Shown: positions 22,900 through 36,500 of the stretch, one piece after another
Layout of the letters: the number at the start of each line of letters is the position of its first letter
How positions within the stretch are numbered: position 1 is the first letter of the stretch
NCBI GenBank assembly: GCA_002946415.1
Contig: NJPS01000059.1
Coordinates: 1 to 64,000, forward strand
Direction: 5' to 3'
Length of the DNA stretch: 64,000 nt
Source: Rutstroemia sp. NJR-2017a BVV2
Taxonomy: Eukaryota; Ascomycota; Leotiomycetes; Helotiales; Rutstroemiaceae
The notes under the pieces: model-generated
What the model was told of the DNA's origin: nothing
Database searches by the model: none
What the model saw: only the letters and a program-made list of their open reading frames with translations
Position numbers and translations under genes: made by a program

Positions 22900-25800
22900 G
22901 AGAAAGATTCCTGATAATAAATATAACTAATATATCCGATATAACTTCAATCAGCAAATTCTTCTTAGAATTAGATCTAAATATATAATTAAGTATAATA
23001 CTGAATCTATTAAGTATTTCTAGATCTATTTAAAGTACTAATATAAGTATAATAGATAGTAACTTATAATAAGTAAACTCTCAATTCTATAATATAATAT
23101 ATATAAAAACAAAAAGGTAATAGAATTACTATTTTATAAAGAAAAAGAAGTAATAATTATTATAATCTAAGAACTATAGTTAAATTATAGAAATAGAATA
23201 TATTATCTAAGCTCGATAATCTATATCTCGATATATAAAAGCAAATAAAGAAACTATTTATTTATAAATAAAATTATAAAAAAAGAGAATTAGAAATACA
23301 AAACCTAAAATAGAAACTTATATTTAATAAAACTTATAATAAATCTAAAAATAATTTGGATTTATAATATATATTTATAATTTCTAAATAACTTTAAAAA
23401 TATAAACTATAAATATCTATTCAAACTACTATAAATAGTACTTAGTATAGATAATAAATATATTATAATAAGAGATTTTAACTTCTATTATCTATTATAG
23501 TCTAAACTATAATATCTATTATATAATCGAGCTAATAAACTATTTGAGATAATATTATAGCTTAATCTACTTATCTTTTACAAAAATAAAATCTTCTTTA
23601 TTATATATAATAGAACAATAATCAATTTAATATTCTTTATCTCAAAACTTATAAACTATTTATTAGAATATATAATTATAACCGATAGAGAATATAAATT
23701 CGATTATATAATAATATACTTAAGATAAAATATCAAGCTAGTAATAATAGTAGAAAGGAAATATAAAAACTAGAAACTTATAGATACTATATAGATTAAA
23801 TAAATAATCTAATATCTACTAAGATATAATATAGAATAATATATAATAGAAAGTTTGGAAATATATATTATAGAACTTATTTTCTAGATCTAAAAAATTA
23901 TCAATATTATAACTTTATAGAAACAGAACTTGGAGAAAATAGAATACTAATAAATATCTAAAATAGATATAATAGTTAAAGTAGTATATTCTATATATTA
24001 GTAATAACTTATCAAAAGAGAAAATAAATAATTGAAATTATAAATCAGATAACTTCAGAAAGAAAAGAAATATATAATTTACTAAATAAAGTAAATAACT
24101 TGAAAATAAATTATATATAAGTACTATAAGATAGAGAAGTTATAGAAACTAATAAAGTAAAATAAAGAAATAATAATAAAACAAAATATAATCTCTATAT
24201 TTAAACTTGGAGAAAATAGATATATAAATTTATTTGAAGAAAAGATATATATATTTACCTAATATTTTTATAGAGATAGATAATATCTCTCAAATATACT
24301 ATAGTAACTACTAAGTAACCTAGAAAATACTAAGTTAGATAATATTATAAATTAAGAATACTTATCGGAATTCGAAATAAATAAGAAATTTATAACCAAA
24401 AAGTTTACTAAATTATTCTAAAAATATTTGAATTATTCTATATTAGAAGAAGATCAAATCTTATATTATTTCTTTAAAAAACTAGATTAATTATTTGCAG
24501 AAACAATTATAAATTTAGCTTAAGTTAGTTAGAAACTTAGATATATATCAAAAAGTCTGAAAAGTACTTTAATAGTAGTACTATATAAATCTAGAAAATC
24601 GAACTATAAATAGATAAAAGCTTAGTAATCGATTATATTTTTAAATATATTAAGAAAACTGATCGAGAAAACTATAATCTAGAAAATCTATAATATAACT
24701 AAATAATATAATCTGTTACTAGATAAATAAATAGAAACAAAAATATAAAGAAATATAATAATAATACTAAATCTATTTATTCTGGTAATCAAGTCTATTT
24801 AGTTGAATAAAGAATAAATAGTAATACTATTTTTATTAAATATAATAGGAATATTCGATATAGTAATCTATTTATATCTAATAGTAGTAATCTAGAAACT
24901 TAGTTTCTTCTAATAAATTAGTAAATAGATAATAAGCTTTCTAAATAATAGAATTATATATTTCTTATTTATTAATAAGATATTAAAGAAGTTCTCTCTA
25001 TAAATAAGAATACTATAAAGATTACTATTTTTATTAATACTTTTCTTATTTTATAATATAGAACTTATTCGGATATATTCACTTTCTAAACAAGATCTCT
25101 ATATAGATAGTTTTATTAATAATATATATCTAATAATAATAAACTCGAATATAGAAACTAACTATAATAAATTCATTAATATATATATCAGAAGATTCTA
25201 GAATATATTTAGTATTATAGAATATATTTTATATCAACAAAGTATAAACTTATTTACTTTATAAAAATATAAAATAGATTTAATTTAGTAACTATAATCT
25301 AACTTGAATAAGGAATAGAATATACTTTATTACCAAATATATAAATACTTAGTATTTGGTTTAATACAAAACTTAATTAGAAAGTATATATAAAGATAAT
25401 TAGAGAGAAAAGTATTATAATACTAATTATACTTAGTAGGTTTAATTAGATAATCTATAGCTTGATACTATATCGAATATAAGTCTTATATATAGTATAT
25501 ATATATACTATACTAATTTATAAAACAGAAGTATAATACAAATCTGGAAAGAAAGATATAATTAAGTAAGAACTTAAATAAGTATAAATAATATATCTAC
25601 AAAAGATTATCAAAGTATATCAAGTTATATTTATCTATAAGATAGAAGTAGAAGTAATAATCTCTTTAATTAATATATATTATAATAAGAAGTTTAGGAA
25701 ATTCTTCGAATATTAGAAGGATATCTCTATCTAGTAAATCTACCAAGAATAGTATTTATAGATATAGAAAAGAAAAAATAGTAAGAAGATAAAATAGAAA

Positions 25801-26440
25801 TCACTAAATATCCTAACCGAATATATTAATCAAGCTAGAATACTTAAATTAGAAAAGCAAATATAGAAAATATAATAAATAAAAGATATAGCTAAATAGT
25901 ATAATATAGTAGCAAAGAACTCGATATTAGATAAAGATAGATTCAAACTATATAAGGAACTTAATAAAGTAGAGAATATAATATTTATTTAAAATAGAAT
26001 AGAACAAATAAGTTATATATATTTCTTAAATATATAGAAAGTACTAAACTACAAATCCCTAATCTATATATACTATTATACAAATATAGAAATAATTAAA
26101 TATATTCTTTTATATTATAATACCGAATAGATAAGAAGGTAATAATAGAAAGAAATAATTATTACTAAATTACTTGATAACTCAGAATAAGTATAGTAGA
26201 TAACTAAATAGCTGATCTAAAATAGATAATTCAAATACTTTAAGTTTACTAACTAGTTATAATACAAATAGTAAACTAAGAAATAACTAAATAGTATAGC
26301 TATAAAGAACGAAAATAGAATAAATATATAAGAATGGGAAATATAGAATAATATAATCAGTAGTTTTGTCTAGAGAGATTCTATTAATATAATTAATTAG
26401 ATTAAGCTTCCTTATAGTTAGTACTATATATATCAGCTAG
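22900..26440 (+). pseudogene. LINE-A ORF2 relic (endonuclease, RT, C-terminal domain)
   Basis: AP endonuclease end: RDFNFYYLL at about 23,471 (family GDFNxHH), then FFIIYNRTIINLIF (family GxPTxxxxSxIDL) and EYKFDYIIIYL (family SDHxPI). RT, about 24,600-25,450: IIFLNILRKLIEKTI, YNLLPDKQIEIKI (family LLPxxQFGxR), IIGIFDIVI (family GAFDxV) and LQISIPQRLLFLLILFLFY (family GxPQGSPLSPxLF). Downstream, 25,500-26,300 resembles the terminal region of Tad-like ORF2. RIP-type stops throughout. Confidence 0.78.
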
Positions 26441-26477
26441 CGGGTTAGAAATAAATAAAAAAAATATTATATAAATA

Positions 26478-29125
26478 ATATATTTTTCGATTATTTAGAT
26501 ATATTCTATATTATTTATTTAGATAATATTCTGATTTATTCTAAAAATAAACTAGAATATATAATATATATTAAACTAGTTTTATAATATTTCTAAAATA
26601 TTAATTTCTAAATTAATATAAAGAAATATAAATTCGATATTAAATAAATAAAATATTTAGAATTTATTATCTTTATTAAAGATATTAAAATAGATTTAGA
26701 AAAGATTATTATTATATAAAAATAATAATATCTTAATATTATAAAAAGTATTTAATCTTTCTTAAATTTCTATAACTTTGATTATTAATTTATTTATAAC
26801 TTTGATTTAATTATAAAATCCTTAATTAATCTAATAAAAATTAGAATTTATTTTGATTTTGACGAAAACTATTAAAAAAGATATTAATTTTTATTTTTTT
26901 ATTTAAATATTATAATTATATATTTCTTTATATATTTGAAACCAATATATTAAATAGAATAATAACTAATATATTTTTATAGAAATATAGAGATAATTAT
27001 TTATTTATTATTTATTTCTTAAAAATTATATAAATAATAAAGCTTAATTATAAAATATATAATAAAGAAATACTAACTATTATTGAATTATTCGCAAATA
27101 AATATATCAAACTAACTAATATTTTTTATCAAATATATATTTATATTAATTATAAAATATGAGAATACTTTATATTTATTAAATCTTTTAATATATACTA
27201 AATATAATAAGTTAAATTATTTACTAATTATCACTTTTTAATTATATATTATTTTAGAAAATAGAATTCTCTAACTAATATTTTAATTTATAGAATAGAT
27301 AAATTAAATTTCTGAAATAAAACTAAGAAAAAGAAAAAAGTATAATAATTACTGAAAAAAAAGTAATTAGATTTTTAGATAATAATTATTTAAATATATA
27401 TTTATTTCTACCAAATTGATTTTTAACTTTTTGAACTTTATAATATATTAAATCAACTTACTTTTATTATATATATTTTATAAATAAATCAAAAAGTGAA
27501 TAATTTATAATTTCTAAGAATTATATTAATTATTAATTAAACTAAATTTTTTATATAAAATAATCTATTATTTTATAAAGATTATTTAATTATTTTTAAT
27601 ATAGTTAATTTATATATCTTTCTAATTTGCAAAGTTTACAATTTTGTAATAATTATATATTTTGATATTTGAAAGATTATATTATTATTTATTTATTAAT
27701 ATTATTAATATAATCTTCAAGATAATATTACTATTTATATATATAATTACTATATTTACTATTATAACTCAATATTAAGAAATAAGATATTTAATTTATT
27801 TTATTCTTTACTAATCTTTATATATATTTGAGAATATATTATTATAAATTATTATAATTTTAATAAAAATAAATATAAATTCGATAATATATTAGTTATT
27901 ATCAATTATCTAAATAAATAAGTTATTATTATTCTTTATTATAAGATTATTAATATATATAAATAAACTAAACTATATTTGATATATATTTATTAATATT
28001 ATAATCTATTAATTACTATATTATTAAATTATAATTTTCAATTTATTTCCTTTTTCTAAAAGGAATTTAATATTATTTTAGATATAAATATTAAATTCTC
28101 TATTATAAATTATTAATAAATAGATAATTAAATAAAGATTTATAATTAGTATCTATAAAAATATTTAAAATTCTTTATTAATTATTATCAAAATAATTAA
28201 TTAAAATATTTTTTTATAATAAACTATATTTAGTTAATATTTTTATATTTATTATTTGAAAATCTTTTATTTTTCGAAGTATTTTATAAATATATTTTTA
28301 GAATCTTATAAAATTAATAAATAAACTACTTTATAATTAATAATTTTAATATAGATAATATCTATATAATCATATTTATTATAATTATAAAATACTTAAA
28401 TATATATATTCTATTATATAGAAAATATAAGATTATATATTTAAAATAGTTAATATATATTAAAGATTTATTAATTTCGATATAAATAACTATATATAAT
28501 TAGATATATAATATTTCTTAATATAATAATTATTAAGAAAACTTAATTATCTTATATATAGATATTTCAAAATATTCGAGAAAATAAATTATTTTTTCTA
28601 TTTAGAACTATTTAATATTATATATATCTATAATATATTTCTAGCAAACAAATTATATAAAACTATTAATAATCTATTATCTAATTAATATAATAAGTTT
28701 TTGTTATTATTTGATATTATAGATATTAATAAATATGAAATTAATAAAGTATTTATTTATAGAAAATATTATAAATTTCTAGAATATTATATTTCCTAAT
28801 TTAATTATAATATTGATTTAATTTAGTATAAAATTTCTAGTTTGAAAATAGTATTATATAAATTATATAATTTCTATTTGGAAAATCCAATATTTTCTAA
28901 GTTATTTATCTTTTTATCTAAATAATTATAATTATTCTAAGATAAAGAAAAGAATTATAATTATATAAATAATAATTATCCAATAATATTAACTTAAAGA
29001 TATATATTCTTTAATTTATTTCTTTAATATATTTTTTACTTTATCTTTATTTAACTAATATTAATTACTAATTCTTGATTAAAATAATAATATTTGAAAA
29101 TAAATTTATTTAGAAAGAAGGAGAA
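26478..29125 (+). pseudogene. Gypsy-1 pol relic, RT end to chromodomain
   Basis: It resumes right after LINE-A with FDYLDIFYIIYLDNILIYSKN (catalytic YxDD now YLDN). It continues with FLNFYNFDYQFI (RT/RNase H link), LYKQQSLIIKYI...KKYQLL (RNase H), integrase NFNKNKYKFDNILVIINYLNKQVIIIL and a degraded HPQTDGQTE site, then a chromodomain-type end (ANKLYKTINNLLSNQYNK, family ADKLRKAxxDPLPGQ). Dead through RIP. Confidence 0.78.
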
Positions 29126-29339
29126 TATAATAAACTTTATAAAAATAATTTAGAACTAGTTTTTTATCTAAAGTTTATTTAATTAAATTCTTTATCTAAG
29201 TTATTATAATATTAATATATTATATATTCTATATATAATTAATCTTTTATATTTAAATTCTTCAAATTTTAAAACTTTTTTAGTTTTTTAATTATTAAAT
29301 CTAAAACTAAATCTATTTTATTATTGAAAGTTCATTATA
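29126..29339 (+). repeat. Gypsy-1 3' LTR
   Basis: 214 bp, preceded by the purine-rich tract AGAAAGAAGGAGAA. It ends GAAAGTTCATTATA and aligns with the 213-bp Gypsy-3 LTRs (reverse strand). Confidence 0.8.
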
Positions 29340-29792
29340 TATATAATTTATATTAATAATATTTTATATTTTAATATAGAATTCTATCAAAATTCATCAA
29401 CTTTCAATTCTAAGATAAAATCTATATAATCTATATTATAATATTTATTTTAATTTAGAGATCTAGAATATATCAATTATATAATTATCTAATTTATAAT
29501 ATATAAAGAATAATCTAATTTTAAAATAGTATTATAATATAATATCGTTTTCATTCTAGATAGATTATATTTTAATTTCCTTATATAAAAAAAACAATAT
29601 TATAATATAATATCAAAGAAATAGTATTAGATTTTCTATTTATCAAATATATTAATATTATCAATTATTTCTTCAATATTTATACCTTTTTCAAATATAT
29701 CTAGATTTTAAATTTATATATCTACTAATATTTTATTATATCTTATTATAATATCTTCTTCTATATCTTTTTATAATTGATTATCTATATTA
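29340..29792. other. AT-rich spacer, nothing recognised
   Basis: Sequence between Gypsy-1 and Copia-1, heavily RIP-like, with stops in all frames. I found no repeat shared with the rest of the window. Confidence 0.5.
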
Positions 29793-29797
29793 ATAAC

Positions 29798-30131
29798 TAT
29801 CATATATTATAATAGCTAGACAAAAAGGAATTGAATGAGAATAATATTAGATAATTATATAATAAAGTGATAATTATCTGATCTTCTCAAGCCGATCTTC
29901 TCAACCTCCTTTATAGGTTGATAATCTTTGCAAGAGAGATCTAAAATATAAAGTAATATCTAAATAATAAGGTTCTAAAGTTACTAATACCAAAGGTTTA
30001 TATAAGGAGATTATTGATCCCCAAAGTCCAAGCTTATAAATTACTTACTAAGTAAACCTACAACTATACAAAAACTCTAATCTAAATCAGTAACCTTTAT
30101 AGTCTATATCAGCTAATTAGTTCCTATAATA
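29798..30131 (-). repeat. Copia-1 3' LTR
   Basis: 334 bp. On the plus strand it begins TATCATATATTATAATAGCT and ends TTCCTATAATA, from an inferred TG...CA original. Confidence 0.92.
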
Positions 30132-31199
30132 TATCCTCTAGTTCAAATATTGAACTATAAAACAAAGGAAATATTTATGAAGCTATACTAAGAATATCTT
30201 GGTATATATATAATAAACGAAATAAAGGTTGAATTTATCTGATCATCTTAGACTAAATATAGAGAAATAGATTAGGATATCATTTCTATATAAGGTATAT
30301 TAGTTTAATAGAAATATATATTATAATGCTTATATTGTTAATATCTACTCTATAGATATTTATCTATAAGATCAGTATTCTCCTTAACTATTATCTTACA
30401 ATTAGATAGAATTTATCTTTCTTACAAAATTTTCTTAACTTCTACTAATAGGGTTACCTAGCAATATACCTTCCAATATAGTATCTATTTGATATCAAGT
30501 AATAATAGTAGTATATTTCTATATATCAGTAAATGATACCTGATTTTCGTAGAGAAGGTACTAAGAAAAAATATCAAAAACTTTGCGATTTCGGCTAGAA
30601 TTATATAATCGATTTGGTAAATATAAATCGATAAGAATTAAAATCGTAAATTATAGTACCGATACCTTGTTATTGCCTAAATATATACTAGTATATAATA
30701 ATTTGTTTCTATAACAGCAAATATAAAGTAATCCTTATAATCATATATATAATTCTTATTTATATATTACTATAACTATAATATAACCAATATATTCTAC
30801 TTCTTTTCTACTTATTTTACTTGAAATCTTTCTATTTTCTATAGTTTAACTTATTTATTTTCAAGTCTTCACTATATCTGATAATCAGTTTAGTAAATAT
30901 AATTGCTAATCTTCTAAGAAGTACTTTATATAGAACTTTTCTAAACCTCTTCTTACAAAGTACTTTGAGAATTTTCATACTCAATATATACTTCGCAAGT
31001 AAGATAGTAAAGAATATATTATTGATATAATTCTTCCTATTAATCCTTTACTTTCTCGAGAATCCAAACTTCGACCTTCCTATATTGGATACTAAGCTTC
31101 TACTAGTTAAGAATCTTCTTCTACTAGTTAGTCTAAAGCTAGTTCTGTTATCGATAATTGTACTATTATTGATATAATCACTTCTAATTTAAATAAGGT

Positions 31200-33480
31200 A
31201 AGTTTTCTTTTCAATTTCATCTTTGATCTTATTGTTTACCTTCTAGGTACTAATTATACTTTTGTACTTGTTTTTAGTTGCAATCTCTACAAAATAATAT
31301 CGAGTCCAACTTTGCAAACAATTTGCTATAATTAGTACCTTTTATAACTACTTCTCTATAGATAGTATTTTCGAGTTTCATATTGATCAATTAATAACAA
31401 AGGTATTTACCAAGTATATCGTTTATTACAATATAAGGTTCTCTTTATAATATACTTATACTATCTTCTATAAGATCACTATCAAGTTTTCTATAATCAA
31501 GTAATCGTTATAAGAACTTTGGCTAATAATATTACTAACAATTTATAGGTTTTCTATCTAGATATAGTAAGAATCAGATATTTAGTATAATAAGTTCTTT
31601 ATAAGATTCTTATTTCGGTCAAGGTAGCTATTCTGACTTTGATAGTTATAATATATTTCTAGTTCCTTATTCTAGAACTTAGTTCAATTCTCCAACCTTG
31701 TATTATAAGAATCACTAGTTGCTATTCCAATCAATAACTTTATAATAAGCTTTTGTTTTATTCCTTCAAAAATTTGAGTTTAAGAATAATATTCTATTAG
31801 TTATAGAATACAAAGTAAAGACTATAGTAAATAGTTCGGAACTTACTAATTTAGTTATTCGTTGATAGAAGTATAGTGATATTAATAACTATAGAAAGTA
31901 TTATATAATTCTATATACTACTTATATTCTTACTACTTCGAAGAATACTAAAAAAGGTTTTTATTATAATAAAAAAGATAATAGTAAAGGAAAATATTAC
32001 TAAAGTTATATTATAAAGAAGTATAGACTAATTCCAAAATCTAATCAACTTCTCGAAACTACTACTTTCTTTACTACTAAGTCTGAGAACAGAATTGAGA
32101 ATAGTTCAACTATAGATTGATCTATCTTTTTCAAATATATTATTGCTAATACTTAAATAGGAGTTTGGTATTGCTTGCAAATTTTGGAAAATTAAACTTG
32201 AAATAATTAGTCTATCTAAGTATATTAAAAATTTACTAGTTTATCGATTGAAATAGATTATAGCTGATTTGGGTATAACTATAGCTAAGTTGGATAATAG
32301 TGAGGTTGATAATGATAATAATAAAGATAATAATAATATCTTTATTAATAGAGATCCTATCAATACTTGTTCTCAAAGTTCTCGCTACCTTACTTATAAT
32401 AAGATATCTTCTATATCGAGTTATCTCTAGCTCAAAACTCCTTCTTGCAACTACCCTAATCCTACTTCTTATAATAGTTATATATATTTGTTTACTTCTA
32501 GAACCTTAGATACTTCTCTCTATTATTTTGAATATAAGCAACTTCAAGAGTCTTCTTCGGTTTATTCTTTATTCTATAAAAAACCTATTATTCCCTTCTT
32601 TTCTCTTCTTTCTAGTTCTCCTTCTACTTCTTACTAATCGGATATTAGCTTATCTTACTATTTTGTTATCCAATCTTTATATAGATCAACTAACTCTTAT
32701 ATATCTTCTAGTAGTACTACTAAAACTTTGATTTAGCTTATTTAGTAATTCCAGAATCAGAGTAAGGATTATAATAAAGCTTTCTATTTAGTAATATACT
32801 ACTTAGATAATAGATTGAAATATAGAGAGATTAACTAAGAATAATATAAAGATCTTTTGTAAATAGTTTTCATAAATAGCTTCGGTTTTGCTGAGTAGTT
32901 AAAATAGATATATTGAGCTTAAATTATTATTGCTTTTGTAAAATAATTATGAAAAAGTATATAAAAGTATTATAAAAATAAAGTAAATAAATAAGATAAA
33001 TAACTAATCTCAATACTACCAAAAAGGTATTTATAGAGATCAGTTATCTATATAAAAATACTAATATATTTAGTAAATTATATATTGTTATCAATATATC
33101 TATATAGTTATAACTATAAAGATTATTTATCTTATACTAGTTAGATTACTATCTAACTAATAACTATAGTATCAAGTATCGGTCTCGAGATTGTTCAAGG
33201 GTCTATCCTAGAGATTAACTTAGTATCGGTTACTTATCTTAAAGATATCTCTATCAGTATCAACTATTTACTTCTCTATTCTAACTATAAATCTCAGTAA
33301 CATTTATCGATCTTAAATAAATTCAGCTAGTTGATTATTATAATTAGCTTATATCGAGTTATCTTTCTAAATATTATTTCTATATTCTACTTATCCTTAT
33401 ACCAAAAACAATATTGGTAATATAATTAATAGAATGATATTAATAATCTTAGGAACCTTATCAATATCAATAATAGAATA
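31200..33480 (+). other. Candidate antisense ORF relic in Copia-1 post-pol segment
   Basis: Between RNase H and the 3' LTR, the plus strand (opposite to pol) has long stretches that read as protein when TAA/TAG are taken as former CAA/CAG. Examples are ELTNLVIR, YRKYYIILYTTYILTTSKN and NQLLETTTFFTTKSENRIEN around 31,830-32,110, then in a second frame EVDNDNNKDNNNIFINRDP, SSSPSTSYQSDISL and YNKAFYLVIYYLDNRLKYRE around 32,300-32,850. Composition is Ser/Gln/Asn-rich and gag-like. I do not recognise the product. The minus strand over 30,140-31,200 is also fairly open, so the coding strand is not settled. The same segment exists at 703-3,900. Confidence 0.35.
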
Positions 33481-33559
33481 TAATAAATAAAAGTATATTT
33501 TATAAGGTTTTGACTACTTTAATAATTTTTTCTATCTTACTCTTTATATTTTATAGATT

Positions 33560-36500
33560 TAGGTAAATATAGAAGTATTCGAACTATTGGTATATAAGGT
33601 TCTTAATAAGTCCATTTATAGATATATCTTATATAGAGAGATATATAATATCAAATAATCCTTTTATATACTTTTATCGAAATTATATATTCTGGATATC
33701 AATATAATATAGCTTAGTAGAAATTCGCTCGTTCTTATCAACTATCAACCGGATTATCTGGATATTATTATAATAGATTGTTATAGATTCTAGGATAACT
33801 AGTTCAAGTTCTTTAAATAGTCTTTTTGTTATTATTATTTCTTTTACTATATATTCTATATTTAGAAACTCTATCTCAGTAATAGAAGTAATAACTATAT
33901 CTTATTTGGATACTTTCTAGATAATTAGTCTACTATATAAAGATATAATATATCTTTGAGATAATTATCTTGTTTTATTGTTATCTACAAAAGAAGTATC
34001 TAAAGTAATAAATAATTAAGCTGATAATTCTATATTATACTCGATAACAAAATACCTTATACCTTATAGATATCGGATATAATAATTAGCAACTATAATA
34101 TATTCTTCTGAAAGATTAGTTAGGAAGTAATTTAGTTAAAAGATAGCGAAAGCAATATCTATATACAAAGTTATTATAATATACAAAATCGATCTAATCT
34201 TCTTCTAGTATTCCTTAACCTTAGATCTAACTACTATATTATCATTTTTCTTAAACTCTATAATAGGAAGTAAAGTATTTACTATTTTGTTACTAGTAAA
34301 GTCAAATTTCTAAATAATCTTCTCAATATAGATATTATATATAAGCTATAACTTCTTTTAGATACGATCTCTAATAATATATATATCTAAGAACTATTCT
34401 ATATTATCTATCTTATATAGTTTATATATAGATCAGATTCTATTAATAATTTTCTCAGCTTTAGCTATATAAGACTTATTATAAATAACCTAAATATTAT
34501 CGATAAAAAACAATACTAATACTTTATAGTTATTACTAATAAGGATATAAGGTTTATTAGAATATAGTTTTATTCTAAGTCCTTTAAATATATTAATAAA
34601 ATCTTTAAACTAGATTATTAAGGAATCTCGGAAACTATAAAATATATAATCGATAATTACAACCTTATCTTCTATCTTATATCTATTAGGAAGATAATAT
34701 ATAACTAGTTTATTACTTGGATCTCTTAGTATATTCACAAAAGCATTTATTATATCATATTACTTAGTCTCTAGATCGAGTTTAGTAATAATAACTATAA
34801 TAATTCGAAAAGAATAAAAAGCAAATATTATTATATAGGTTGATTCAATTATATTCTTAATCTAAAGGTTATCTCTGATTATAAGATACAATCTATAATA
34901 TATTATATATCTATCCTAGTCTGTTTTGTAGATAAATATCTACTTAAGAGAAATCAGTTTAATATTAGTTATATTAGTTAGTATCTTTCTCTATATATTT
35001 TGTATCTTCAGATTATCAATCTCCTAGTTATAGTCTACTTTGAAAACAACTTCTAGAAGATAGTTATTAAGATCATAATAATATTTCGGAAGTTTTTGGA
35101 CTTAGCTAATATAGATTTTGGATAACTATATTATATCCAATATAGATTTCTTTTATTTATTTACAATCGCAGTAATTACTATATTATAGAGTATTACAAA
35201 ATTTCTACTTTCTTTATCTTTATTTATATTCGGCTGATCAAGCTAGAATATATTATGAAACTTGTTAAGTTTCTTAATACCTCTCTTAGATAGTTAAGTA
35301 ATAATCGTCTTAATAAATATATTAACAATCTTCCTATTATATCTTTAACAATAATACCTTTGCCTATATATTTCGAACTTAGAGATAAATCTATCTACTT
35401 TATAAATAAATAGTCCGATCTCTAAAGAAGCCTTCTTAGATATATCTGATTTTCTTATAGAGATTTCAATAACAAATCTTAATTTTTTAAATAGTTAACT
35501 TTTTTCATTCAATAGTAGAAAGTTATTAGATTAAACTATCTTAATCTCTTTTCGTTTATATAAATTATCACTATTATATATAGTATATATAGAATTATAT
35601 AGAGTATCTTCAATTATAAGATATACTAGCTAGAAGGATTTATTATCTAAACTATCTTTATATTCTCTATACAGAATATCGATAGTATTATAATATTTGA
35701 AGTCTATCTCACTCCTAAACTTAGTTAGTATCCTAATTTCTGATTTATCAGTTAATATAGAATCACTTAGTACCTAGTTATCTATTATAACTGCTAATAA
35801 GGTATTATAAAGATTAGTTAACTTTTCACTAGTATTGGATTAAGTTATGATATTACTAACTATCTGATCGGAGAACTAATCTTCAGATTGGTATTTATCT
35901 AGATTCTTATTACTTCTTTTGAGATATAGGCTATTATCTTCAGATTATAGATTACTAGAAAGACTTTTATTATTACTTTCATCAAGATTATTATTTATCT
36001 CCAAATCCTATTTATAGGTTTCCTACTGATTAATAAATTACAAAGTAACTTTCCTAGTAATAACTATAAAATCAGTTATATTATTATTCTCGAGAATTGA
36101 TCTATCAGGGTTTTCGACTATATAAATATCTAATAACCGAGATATTTCTTTTAAATACTTCTTAGAAGTAGCTTCCTTAGGCTTAGCTTCTTTAGAATAG
36201 AAGATATTCTTATTGAATCTAATATTTCAAGTAATAATAATCTATTTGAATATAGAAACCCAGATTCTATAAATCAGTATACTAAATATATAACTTATTA
36301 GATATCCTAGATAAACTCGAGGATTCACTTTATACAATTTCTTATTTATATCTAATTCCTTATCTTTATCAAAAGAGTAAATATAGTATCTGAATTAGTA
36401 TATTCCATTCTAATTCGGTTATAGATCTATATAGATTTTAGTAATTAATATAAGATCATATTATCTAAAGTATTGTTGGAATTATAAATCGAGAATCTTA

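Larger units (their letters stand above)
19850..22900 (+). pseudogene. LINE-A ORF1 relic (gag-like, zinc knuckle region)
   Basis: Open except for RIP-type stops and interrupted at 20,530-22,380 by the Fot1-like element. Before the insertion it is Lys/Glu-rich and helical. After it, about 22,400-22,900 holds FKYQKYNYRIKQY, TIQKYYIQYIGIGYSIK and VIAKSYISYNIVEYS, a spaced pattern of Tyr where the family has Cys in CCHC zinc knuckles. TGC-to-TAC is the expected RIP outcome on the opposite strand. ORF1 proteins of Tad-like LINEs bind the element RNA. The product is dead here. Confidence 0.65.
19726..26463 (+). mobile_element. LINE-A: Tad1-like non-LTR retrotransposon
   Basis: About 4.89 kb after subtracting the nested Fot1-like element. 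The order is ORF1 (gag-like, knuckle region), AP endonuclease, RT and a C-terminal domain, ending in a GAAATAAATAAAA tail with no LTRs. Flanking 14-bp direct repeats, ATATTATATAAACA (19,712) and ATATTATATAAATA (26,464), are a target duplication differing by one C/T; the uninterrupted site is seen in Gypsy-2 near 43,288. The conserved 5' sequence CCCACGAAAAAAT (19,738) is shared with LINE-C. LINE-A keeps more G/C than LINE-B, so it is the less mutated copy. Confidence 0.88.
18673..29339 (+). mobile_element. Gypsy-1: 5'-truncated Gypsy, split by LINE-A
   Basis: It starts in the pol region before RT; its first bases match Gypsy-3 near 56,430 on the minus strand. It is interrupted at 19,726-26,463 by LINE-A inside RT, and continues through RT, RNase H, integrase and chromodomain to a 3' LTR at 29,126-29,339. 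The 5' LTR and gag are missing, cut off at the Copia-2 LTR 3 border. All frames carry RIP-type stops. Confidence 0.85.

Noticed and set aside
32300..32731. Two hydrophobic open frames (69 and 67 codons) suggesting small membrane proteins
   Set aside because: They lie in alternative frames of the Copia-1 post-pol segment. Leu/Ile richness comes from AT-rich codons, and the Ser/Asn-rich frame over the same bases looks more coding-like.
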